Part shown: in pieces, positions 31,603 through 41,112 of the stretch | Layout: each line of letters opens with the position of its first letter | How positions within the stretch are numbered: position 1 is the stretch's first letter | Origin: Centroberyx gerrardi | Taxonomy: Eukaryota > Chordata > Actinopteri > Beryciformes > Berycidae | Reading direction: 5' to 3' | DNA length: 64,000 nucleotides | Assembly (NCBI RefSeq): GCF_048128805.1 | Contig: NC_136015.1 | Location: 27,636,116 to 27,700,115 of the forward strand | The notes under the pieces: model-generated | Database searches by the model: none | What the model saw: the letters and a program-made list of their open reading frames with translations, nothing else | Told to the model about the DNA's origin: nothing | Translations under genes and position numbers: made by a program

Positions 31603-33017
31603 TCTTCCCTCCAGACGTCCAGCAGCTGCTGGTCTGTAAAGAAGAGGTTCCCCCTGAACAGCAGGACTGGAGCCCCAGTCTGGACCAGGAGGACCCAGAG
31701 CCCCCACACATTAAAGAGGAACAGGAGGAACTCTGGACCAGTCAGGAGGGAGAGCAGCTTCAAGGGCCGGAGGAGGCCGATATCACCGAGTTCCCGTTCA
31801 CTCCTGTCCCTGTGAAGAGTGAAGATGATGAAGAGAAACCTCAGTCCTCACAGCTTCATCAAAGCCAAACTGAGGAGAACAGAGAGGCAGAGCCTCTAGC
31901 CAGCAGCTCAACTGAACAGATGAAAACAGAAGCTGATGGAGAGGACTGTGGAGTATCAGAACCAGCCAGGAACTTAGATCCAGCTAGTCATTTACAACCA
32001 ACTAGTGATGGCAAGACTTCTGACTCTTCTGAACCTGAGACTGAAGACAGTGATGATGAATGGAAGGAGACTAGAGAAACTCAGTCAGGTTTAGACTCAG
32101 TGAAACAAAATGAAATCCTTATAAGTCATAAGAGATCTTATACTGGGGAGAAACTCTTTATTTGCTCAGATTGTGGTAAAAGATTTGACCACAAGGGAAG
32201 TCTGCAGAGACACATGAGAGTCCACATTGGTGAGAAACCATTTAGTTGCTCAGACTGTGCTAAAAGTTTTTGTCATAAAGGACAGTTGAAGACACACATG
32301 AGAATCCACACTGGTGAGAAACCAATTAGTTGCTCAGACTGTGCTAAAGGTTTTCGAGATAAAGGACACTTGAAGAGACACATGAGAGTCCACACAGGGG
32401 AGAAACCATTTAGTTGCTCAGACTGTGCTAAACATTTTGGTGATAAAGGACACTTGAAGAGACACATGAGAGTCCACACAGGGGAGAAACCATTTAGTTG
32501 CTCAGACTGTGCTAAACATTTTGGTGATAAAGGAGACTTGAAGAGACACATGAGAATCCACACAGGGGAGAAACCATTTAGTTGCTCAGACTGTGCTAAA
32601 AGTTTTGGTGATAAAGGATACTTGAAGAGACACATGAGAATCCACACAGGGGAGAAACCATTTAGTTGCTCAGACTGTGCTAAAAGTTTTTGTCATGAAG
32701 GACAGTTGAAGACACACATGAGAATCCACACAGGGGAGAAACCATTTAGTTGCTCAGCCTGTGCTAAAAGTTTTCGTGATAAAGGACAGTTGAAGACACA
32801 CATGAGAATACACACTGGTGAGAAACCATTTAGTTGCTCAGACTGTGCTAAAGGTTTTCGTGATGAAGGAGACTTGAAGAGACACATGAGAGTCCACACT
32901 GGTGAGAAACCATTTAGTTGCTCAGACTGTGCTAAAAGTTTTGGTGATAAAAGAGACTTGAAGACACACATGAGAATCCATACAGGGGAGAATCCACACA
33001 GGGGAGAAACCATTTAG
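31603..33017 (+). CDS. Gene E linker and finger exon, 10 C2H2 fingers
   Basis: Acceptor tatttcag at 31602 gives V-F-P-P-D-V-Q-Q. Acidic linker with IKEE, VKSE and MKTE motifs, then 10 fingers. Finger 1 is [14 protein letters not shown] with the unusual linker HIGEKP. Later fingers alternate [21 protein letters not shown] and DKGQLKT helices. The frame ends ENPHRGETI at 33017 because of a 16-bp tandem duplication (32975-32990 and 32991-33006), the same event as in gene BC. Total with exon 1 about 535 residues. The array type matches BC and H; the 5' half of the gene matches G. Confidence 0.88.
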
Positions 33018-33650
33018 TTGCTCAGACTGTGCTAAAAGTTTTCGTCATAAAGGACACTTGAAGACACATGAGAGTCCACACAGGAGAGAAACCATTTAGT
33101 TGCTCAGTTTGTGGTAAAATATTCAGCCAGAGTGGAGCATTAAGTCGACACATGAGAATTCATACAGGGGAGAAACCAATTAGTTGCTCAGACTGTGCTA
33201 AACGTTTTTGTCATGAAGGACAGTTGAAGACACACATGAGAATCCACACAGGGGAGAAACCATTTAGTTGCTCAGCCTGTGCTAAAAGTTTTGGTGATAA
33301 AAGAGACTTGAAGAGACACATGAGAGTCCACACTGGTGAGAAACCATTTAGTTGCTCAGACTGTGCTAAAAGTTTTGGTGATAAAAGAGACTTGAAGACA
33401 CACATGAGAGTCCACACAGGAGAGAAACCATTTAGTTGCTCAGTTTGTGGTGAAATATTCAGCCAGTGGAGCATTAAGTCGACACATGAGAATTCATACA
33501 GGGGAGAAACTGTTTAGTTGCTCAGTAAAAAAAAGTTCACCCACAGAGGAGAACTGGTTTTGCATATGAGAGCCCGTACTGGGGAGAAACCCTACAGTTG
33601 CAGTGTTTGGGGGAGAAATTCTCGTCAACTCACATGTCAGAAACCATAAG
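33018..33650 (+). pseudogene. Frame-broken finger tail of gene E
   Basis: Four or more further fingers ([30 protein letters not shown]) are readable at 33068-33517 in another frame. Two 2-bp deletions (near 33064: gacacatgag; near 33466: agccagtggag) and a 4-bp deletion near 33526 (ctcagtaaaa instead of ctcagtttgtaaaa) break it. The last finger relic and agcagcagcaggtga end lie before the AATAAA at 33717-33722. Confidence 0.8.
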
Positions 33651-33716
33651 TGTTGTGGTGAGAGCAGCAGCAGGTGAAGCTGCTGGTTGAGCTGAACTGT
33701 TCAGCAGTAACAGAAC

Positions 33717-33722
33717 AATAAA
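33717..33722 (+). terminator. Polyadenylation signal of gene E
   Basis: AATAAA in cagaacaataaactagagac. Confidence 0.6.
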
Positions 33723-33841
33723 CTAGAGACACATCATGATAGTCCATCATTCAGGAGGAAACCCAAACCCTTCTAGTCAGTGTTGTGGTTCGGGATGCAG
33801 CCAGATCTGAATACTGCTCATATACATCTTTTACTAAACAA

Positions 33842-34905
33842 TAGGGATGGGAATCGAGAACCGGTTAAAGTTGAGAACCGGTTCCAAATTGTCTGATCCA
33901 TCGGAATCGTATGCCTCCGAGCTTATCAATTCCTTTTATTGATGCCGGCATGTTTTTCTGTCAGTTGCGCATGCGCATTGCAAAAACTCATGCGTTGCCA
34001 CAAGAAAGAGTGCTACTTGTAAGGTCTGTAAAATTATAATTTCTGTGTTCACACATCGCGTTTTTTGATGTGGAAAAAGCGCTGCCTGGAGCGCTTTTTG
34101 TGAGGAGAACTAAGCGGATCACGGCAACGTCACCTGACGTTAGCTGAGCGGCTGCTAGCTCACTAACCAGCTGGTTAGCACTTCTAGCAGACAATACAGT
34201 GTTGTGCAACAAGCAAAGGCTTACCAGATATTTCCAATACATGTCCAGTATAATCCATACTGCCTTTATGATCGCTGTTGCAGTAACGGAAATTCACTTA
34301 TTACAACGTCCCATTTCTCCACCGGCACTTTCACGTTCTCCATATTTGTTGTTGCTATGGGAAACGGCCAGCGTCTCTGTCATCGCGATTGGTCGGCTGG
34401 GAAAAAGCGTTTCACGTCACCCGGCGCTTTTCTGAAAAGTTGAACATTTCTCAACTTTTGAAAGCGCTCCGCTCTGACGAAAAAAATGCCGCCTTTTGTG
34501 CGCCTTGCGGCCGCTTCCCATTGCTTTTAATGAGAAAAGGCCGCTGGCAGTTCACACGCTGTGTGAACGCAGCCTTAAGGTGGAAACACCAGCAATATGT
34601 TGAAACCTCTTTGGGTAACCATCTAACCATCTTATTTGTTTTCCAAATTATATCATTTTAAGAAAAGGAGCATTGTAATTTATTTTAACATGTTCAAATG
34701 TTATTAGGCAGACATTCTACACTGTGTTCAGACTCAAGAGATAATAAAACAGCTGCGTTGCCGCTGAAAACCTGTGTAGGCCTACTTTTTTTTCCACACA
34801 GAAAATTGATTGGGAATCGATAAGGGAATCGATAAAGAACCGGACCGATAAGCAGAATCGATAATGGCATTGGTATCAATAAAATCTTATCAATTCCCAT
34901 CCCTA
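33842..34905. mobile_element. hAT-type non-autonomous element with 8-bp TSD
   Basis: Ends TAGGGATGGGAATCG and its near inverse CAATTCCCATCCCTA; TSD CTAAACAA at 33834-33841 and 34906-34913. 1064 bp, no transposase. The empty site is recognisable after gene BC (actaaacaaagcc at 13000-13012). Confidence 0.85.
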
Positions 34906-35575
34906 CTAAACAAAGCGTTTGTTCATTTTCTCACTGCAAGTACAAAATCTGTCATGAATAATCAACTACATGAATTTGACCAGAACAGGTCGCATCGCCT
35001 CATTTTTGGGTATTTGTGAGCTGAACAGAATAAGTTTTTCTTCAGCACGCTGCTAGCATCTTCCCAACGTCGTCCCGGAGTTTTATTCATTTTTTTCTTA
35101 TTATTCGTTTTTTCCCTCTAACCTCCTAACCTTAATTCCTCCCTTTCAACCTGTGAACTGCATCTCCCCTCTCGATTTCTGTTGGTTTATCTGTAGCAAT
35201 TTTGTATCATCTGTTAGCCTTGCTTGTTTACCTAGCCGCAGCTAGTTAGCAGTTTTCGCTATTAGCCCTGTCTTGTGGGCTTGTTTCCTGCTAGTTAGTA
35301 ATTCCTGCTTACTTAGTTACCCGCAGCAAGCTAGCACCCTGTGCTAGATAGCCTTTTGCCTAAAGCTATTCAGTCTAGCCCTATACTATAGTGTCTGGTA
35401 GCCGTTAGCACAGCCCAGCACCCTCTAGCCTTTTACATAACGTTACTTAGCCTAGCTTTGTATCCTAGCTTGACTAGTGTAATAGCTTCTGGTAGCCGCT
35501 AGCATAGCCTAAGCTCCTAGCCTCAGCTAAGCCTTTATTTAATCTCCTCTGCTACCCTCATCAACGTTGGTAAGT

Positions 35576-36469
35576 ATGGCTTCCTGTTCTGTCTGTTCCT
35601 TACTTTTAGATAAGCTCACTCTATTAGAGAGTCGTGTCCGTCAGCTTGAGGATGATAGATTAGTCACGTTAGATACGACGGGCACTCCAGATAGTTTACG
35701 GTCCGGGCTGGCTAGCAGCCCTGCTAGTGTTAGCGTTAGCCAGGACTCCCCAGATAGCGTAGCCCCTTCGGCAACGGGTGATGAGTTTATCCCGGTCCCG
35801 AGGCGTCGGAGCGCCCGCATGAGCCAGCCGTCTGTTGTACGGCCCGATTTTCAACCGCCGCCCCCGGTTGAGAATCGTTTTGCTCCGCTTGGTAGTCCCT
35901 GTGGCCGGCCTGCCGCCCCGGCTCCTCGGCCCCGCTCTAAACCACGCATCCTAGTTATAGGTGACTCCATAACCCATAACATTAGGCTAGAAGCGCCAGC
36001 CGAAATAGTCTGTCTACCAGGGGCCAGAGTTCCCGACATAGAGGCTACTCTTAGGGTGCTGACAAACAGGCATAGACATGTGGATAAGGCACACAACAAC
36101 CAGGCTAACCAGGCTACTCATGATAACATCGTAGTACATGTCGGCACCAACAACACTAGGATGAAGCAGTCGGAGGTCACTAAACACAGCATAATTAGGA
36201 CATGTGACCTCGCCAGCAAGATGAGTCGGCATCGCTTAATTGTCTCTGGTCCCCTCCCCGTTACGCTTAATGATGATATCTACAGCAGATTAGTCGCCCT
36301 TAACCGCTGGCTGGCCAAGTACTGTGAGTAACAGGGTTTTATGTTTTTAGATAACTGGCCCTCCTTCTGGGGTAAACCTGGCATGCTTAAGACTGATGGC
36401 ATACACCCTACTGGGTTGGGTGCCCACATTTTGTCTAGGAACATGGACAGGTGCTTGAGGCAGGCATGA
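35576..36469 (+). pseudogene. LINE ORF1 (SGNH hydrolase domain) with an in-frame TAA
   Basis: ATG at 35576. Residues 1-30 are helical (Cys-rich start, LTLLESRVRQLEDDR coiled coil), followed by a Ser/Pro-rich part and an SGNH/GDSL fold: ILVIGDSIT (GDS near residue 129), VHVGTNNTR (near 190), VSGPLPVT. TAA at 36329-36331 cuts the domain before its last block, but the frame continues with FLDNWPSFWG and KTDGIHPTGLG (the D-x2-H catalytic pair) to TGA at 36467-36469. So the main ORF1 product would lack the catalytic Asp/His. Such esterase ORF1 proteins are known in CR1/L2-clade LINEs. Confidence 0.75.
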
Positions 36470-39400
36470 CACACTCCCCTAAAGCATGTTGGGTCGCAGG
36501 TTGTTAGACAGCCTGCTAGGATTTCACCTAGTGCGGGTTTGGAGTCTGATAGCTCAGGTAGCTTAGTGTATCCAATCTTGACTGTGTCCCGCCCTCGCCA
36601 TGCCACCTTTTGCCATCGCCGAGCCAAACGTTCTCAGCATAACCTTATTCATATCAACCCTTCTGGCTGCAGCATTGACGCTACAACGAACTCTATTGCG
36701 TACTCGCAAATCAGCACTGTATCCCTTCCTCGTCTCTCCTACCGTCGTCCTCGGCCGCCGCATGGAACAAAAAATAGTAATGTAATTGAGATTAAACCTA
36801 TTCGCATTGCTGAGCGTCCCGAACCTACTAGCAACACAAAGCGCATATGTCTCAGATTCATCAATATCAGATCACTCGCTAACAAAGCCCTGCTGGTCAA
36901 TGACTTAATTAAAGAACATAGTATTGACATAATGGGATTATGTGAAACCTGGCTAAAGCCAAATGATGCTCTTCCATTAATTGAAGCTTCCCCCTCTAAC
37001 TTCACCAACTCGCATGTCGCTCGGACATCTAAGAAAGGTGGGGGCGTTGGCCTAATCTTAAATTCGAGTCTGAACCTTTCTCCAGATCTAAGTAACAAAC
37101 TCTCATCTTGTGAGATGCTCACTATGCGCCCGTCCATTCCAGTTAGCATGGGCCTCAACCACTCTGGTATCCTGCCCTTCTACCTAATCATCCTTTATCG
37201 CCCTCCTGGGCCCTATTCATCTTTTTTAGAAGAATTTTCCAATTTCCTCTCTGACCTTGTAATTCGTACGGATAACATCCTAATTATCGGTGATTTCAAT
37301 ATTCATCTAAATTGTAAAACTAATCCACTTAGCAAAGCTTTTTCGTCCCTAATTGACACTTTTGGCTTTACTCAGTTGGTTCACGAACAGACCCACTCTA
37401 GCGACAACACTCTTGATCTGGTCCTCGTTCGTGGTATTAACGTGTCAGACTTAGAAGTTTTGCCTTATCCACCGGCATTATCAGATCATTATCTCATTAA
37501 ATTTCAAATTGCTCTGCCCTGTCGGCATTCCAATCCAGTTGATACCTACAGCATCCGCCGTATTGATACTTCGACAACTACAAAACTCGCTGATCTCCTA
37601 CCTAAAACTCTTGCCTCTCTCCCTGAACGAATTGGTTCCCTCGACGAGTTCACGGATAACTTCAACTCTATTCTAACTGACTCGCTTGACTCTGTTGCGC
37701 CCCTACTCATAAAAACCCGCCGTCTAAAGAAATTGTCGCCCTGGTTCACTGATGAAACTCGTGCACAAAAACAGGCGTGTAGAAAGCTAGAACGCAAATG
37801 GCGGTTATCCAAACTCGAGGTCTTTCGACTAGCTTGGAGCGATAGCCTATTGACTTACAAGCGTACGCTCTCCGCCGCTAGGGCCTCCTACTACTCAGAT
37901 CTTATTAACACTAATAAAAATAACCCGAAGTTTCTATTTGACACGGTAGCAAAACTTACTCGTAAACCCTCCCCTGTAGCGAGCTCTCAATTTACCGCGA
38001 ATGACTTTCTTAATTTCTTCAATCACAAAATTGACTCTATTAGAGATGAAATTAGCAATTCTTTACCCACCGAGGGCGTTGATCCCTCTCCTAATCGTGC
38101 ATTAGCTCCATTAGAGACCACCGCCGTACTCTCGCAATTTGAGACTGTCTCCTTAGACACCTTCTCTAAATTAGTACTTTCCTCTAAATCCACAACCAGC
38201 TTATCTGACCCTCTTCCTGCTAAATTGGTTAAGGAACTTCTCCCAATATTAGGCCCCTCCCTACTCAATATCATTAACACCTCTCTCTCCTCTGGCATTG
38301 TGCCCTCGTCCTTCAAATCAGCCATAATTAAACCTCTGCTCAAAAAATCCAACCTTGATCCGGATGATCTTAATAACTTTAGACCAATCTCCAATCTCCC
38401 CTTCCTCTCTAAAGTCTTGGAAAGAATAGTTTCTACCCAACTAACTGACTACCTCTCGTGTAATAGTCTCTTCGAACCCTTTCAATCTGGTTTTAGGTCT
38501 CTCCATAGCACTGAGACGGCTCTCACAAAAGTGGTAAACGACCTACTACTCGCCTCAGATTCCGATTCTTCTTCTGTTCTTATCTTACTTGATTTGAGTG
38601 CGGCATTTGATACAGTCGATCATAATATTCTCTTAAATCGCCTAGCGAGCGACGTTGGCATCCGCGACTCTGCGCTTTCCTGGCTAAATTCCTACCTATC
38701 TGACAGAACACATTGTGTCTCACATAAAAATACTATATCTGATTACTCTAAAGTTAACTTTGGCGTACCGCAGGGCTCCGTGCTCGGACCTTTGCTTTTC
38801 TCCATTTACATGCTACCTCTTGGTGAAATCTTCCGCAGTTATGGTATTAAATTTCACTGTTACGCGGACGATACTCAAATTTACATACCAATTAGACCTG
38901 ACGACCGCTTACAACTTTCAAACCTAGAATTATGCCTAATCGCTGTCACCAATTGGATGTCACTAAACTTCTTGCGACTAAACGCCAACAAAACTGAGAT
39001 GCTAGTTGTTGGCCCAAAAACCCAACTACCTCTTGTTTCAGACCTTACTCTAAATTTTGGGGATTGCTTAATTACCCAGAGTCCCACAGTTAAAAACCTT
39101 GGCGTTACGTTCGACTCAGCTCTCTCATTCGATGCTCACATTAAGGAAATCACTAAGATAGCATTTTTCCATCTTCGTAATATCTCGAAAATTCGCTCCC
39201 TACTAAACACGGCGGATGCTGAAACCTTAATTCACGCTTTTGTTTCATCAAGACTCGATTATTGTAATGTTTTACTCTCTGGCCTACCTAACTGTAGTAT
39301 TAAAAAACTACAACTTGTGCAAAATGCTGCTGCCAGAATACTAACCAGAACTAGAAAATTTGACCACATCACTCCTATCCTAACCTCCCTTCACTGGCTC

Positions 39401-39709
39401 CCAATTCAAGCCAGATCTGACTTTAAGGTGCTTCTGTTAGCTTATAAATCGTTACATGGGCTTGCACCATCATATCTATCCGACCTCATCATCCCTTATA
39501 TTCCATCTCGTGCCCTCCGTTCGCAGGACGCTGGCTACCTTATTGTCCCTAGAATCAAGAAAAAATCAGCAGGCAGTAGAGCTTTCTCCTACCGAGCTCC
39601 CTATCTCTGGAACCAGCTACCTCTTACAGTCAGGGAAGCTAATTCTGTCGAAATCTTCAAATCTAGACTCAAAACCTATCTTTTCTCGCAATCTTACGAC
39701 CTACCTTAG
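36470..39709 (+). CDS. LINE ORF2: APE endonuclease and reverse transcriptase
   Basis: Open for about 1079 codons directly after the ORF1 TGA and in the same frame as ORF1. There is no ATG before the endonuclease core, so the start is unclear. Endonuclease: RFINIRSL, LCETW (about 36938), GDFNIH (about 37289), SDHY (about 37481). RT: LKKSNLDPDDLNNFRPISNL, LLDLSAAFDTVDH (about 38585), FGVPQGSVLGPLLF (38759) and catalytic FHCYADD (YADD codons 38861-38872). C-terminal block: LQLVQNAAARILTRT, LHWLPI, PYLWNQLP. All key residues are present with no frameshift, so the enzyme could be active if expressed. Confidence 0.88.
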   Translation, partial: HTPLKHVGSQVVRQPARISPSAGLESDSSGSLVYPILTVSRPRHATFCHRRAKRSQHNLIHINPSGCSIDATTNSIAYSQISTVSLPRLSYRRPRPPHGTKNSNVIEIKPIRIAERPEPTSNTKRICLRFINIRSLANKALLVNDLIKEHSIDIMGLCETWLKPNDALPLIEASPSNFTNSHVARTSKKGGGVGLILNSSLNLSPDLSNKLSSCEMLTMRPSIPVSMGLNHSGILPFYLIILYRPPGPYSSFLEEFSNFLSDLVIRTDNILIIGDFNIHLNCKTNPLSKAFSSLIDTFGFTQLVHEQTHSSDNTLDLVLVRGINVSDLEVLPYPPALSDHYLIKFQIALPCRHSNPVDTYSIRRIDTSTTTKLADLLPKTLASLPERIGSLDEFTDNFNSILTDSLDSVAPLLIKTRRLKKLSPWFTDETRAQKQACRKLERKWRLSKLEVFRLAWSDSLLTYKRTLSAARASYYSDLINTNKNNPKFLFDTVAKLTRKPSPVASSQFTANDFLNFFNHKIDSIRDEISNSLPTEGVDPSPNRALAPLETTAVLSQFETVSLDTFSKLVLSSKSTTSLSDPLPAKLVKELLPILGPSLLNIINTSLSSGIVPSSFKSAIIKPLLKKSNLDPDDLNNFRPISNLPFLSKVLERIVSTQLTDYLSCNSLFEPFQSGFRSLHSTETALTKVVNDLLLASDSDSSSVLILLDLSAAFDTVDHNILLNRLASDVGIRDSALSWLNSYLSDRTHCVSHKNTISDYSKVNFGVPQGSVLGPLLFSIYMLPLGEIFRSYGIKFHCYADDTQIYIPIRPDDRLQLSNLELCLIAVTNWMSLNFLRLNANKTEMLVVGPKTQLPLVSDLTLNFGDCLITQSPTVKNLGVTFDSALSFDAHIKEITKIAFFHLRNISKIRSLLNTADAETLIHAFVSSRLDYCNVLLSGLPNCSIKKLQLVQNAAARILTRTRKFDHITPILTSLHWLPIQARSDFKVLLLAYKSLHGLAPSYLSDLIIPYIPSRALRSQDAGYLIVPRIKKKSAGSRAFSYRAPYLWNQLPLTVREANSVEIFKSRLKTYLFSQSYDLP

Positions 39710-39929
39710 CACCGCTGGCCTGGGCTCGTCACAGTCTTCTCTCTTACCCTAGCCTAGACAGTATTTATATAGAAATTTGCCGTTGGGAACATAAGCATAG
39801 GGATGCCCTCTGGCTACACTGTGTCTAATCACTTCCTATCTGCTGTCTGTATGAGCGTGTCTGTGCCCAAATACGTCCGGGTCTTGTGCTGCTTCTGCAC
39901 AGCTCTGTGTGTGTGTGTGTGCGCGGCTG

Positions 39930-40700
39930 GTTTTCTCCTCCCTTTCTCAGATTCCTCTGACCCTGATGGTCTTCGGTGCTGGCCTTAGTCCCATCCCCGA
40001 CGCTGCTCCCACCTGGATCTCCCTCTCTCCGTGTGTTCGTTGTCTTTGTGTGTACCTGTCTCCTCCCCCTTTCTCAGACTCCAGTGCAGTGCAGTGGTCG
40101 CCAGTGCATGCCATAGTCCCATCCCTGCTGCCGCTCCCACCCGATGTGCTCTGACTCTGTGTGTTCTGTGTGCAGCTGTCTTCTCTCCCCTTCCTCAGAC
40201 TCCGGTCCAGTGCTCCACCTGCCAGTGGACAGGTGTTGCTCCCGCCGGTCGTTGGCGCCGGCCTTGGTCCTGCTCCCACCCAACGTGTCTGTCTTGTGTT
40301 CTGCTGCTGCTGCTTCTCCCCTTACTCTCTCCCCCCTTCAGACTCCGGTGCAGTCCAGTGGTCGTCAGCGCCGGCCTCGGTCCCTTCCACATCCCTGATG
40401 CTGCTGCCCCCCGTGTGTCTCTGACCCTGTGTGTTCTGTTTGCAGCTGTTTCCCCCCTTCTTCTTTACGTGTGTGTGTGTCTGGGTGTGTTGTGTGTGTG
40501 TACGCGGCTTCCTCTCTCTCCTCCTCTCTGACTCCAGGTCAGTGTTCTACCTGGCAGTGACGGGTGCTGCCCTGGCTCTTCGTCGTCAGTGCTGCCTTGC
40601 TCTTCCTTTCCGCTGCTCCCTCCTGGACGCTGCTGCCCTCGCTCCTTTACTGCTGGCCTCAGCCCCCCCCCACCGCCGCATGCTCCTCCCCTTCTTTTGT
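39930..40700 (+). repeat. Degenerate tandem repeats in the LINE 3' UTR
   Basis: A pyrimidine-rich unit beginning ctcagactccggtgcagt recurs at about 39947, 40073, 40194, 40337 and 40528 (spacing 120-190 bp), each with tgtgtgttctgtgtgcagctg and ggccttggtcc-type blocks. Confidence 0.6.
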
Positions 40701-41112
40701 CTCTCTCTGTTTTCTCTTGTCATCATTGTTGCCCATGACTCTGTCAATGTTTTGCCCGGCACCTATTGCACGCTAAGCCGTCCCGGGGGGGGGATCCCTA
40801 TCTGCCTCAGCCCACCCAAGGTTTCTTCCAAATTTTTTCCTGGGAGTTTTTCCTTGTGTGCATTTAGGGTCTAAGGCTGGGGTGCCGGGTAGGTTAGGCT
40901 ATATAGAATAGGTAGATTGTTTGTCTCACTAAATCTGCTCCTACCTACCTTGTGTTTTTCATCATGCTGTCCTACAAAATTTTGTTTACCACTGATTGTG
41001 TTTAGTTAGACCTAGCTAGACACACTCTCTGTAAAGCCCTCTGAGACATGCTTGTGATAAAGGGCTATATAAATAAATAAACTTGAACTTGAACTTGAAC
41101 AGTGTGATTAGT

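Larger units (their letters stand above)
34989..41096 (+). mobile_element. Near full-length L2/CR1-like LINE
   Basis: 5' UTR (34989-35575), ORF1 with an SGNH-hydrolase (esterase) domain, ORF2 with APE endonuclease and RT, a long pyrimidine-rich 3' UTR (39710-41020), and a 3' end reading agggctatataaataaataaacttgaac with a short (TTGAAC)n tail. It interrupts a sequence intact at 14600-14640; GAACAG (34983-34988 and 41097-41102) is the probable target duplication, though GAAC is also part of the tail. Length, near-intact frames and clean junctions indicate a recent insertion. Confidence 0.85.
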
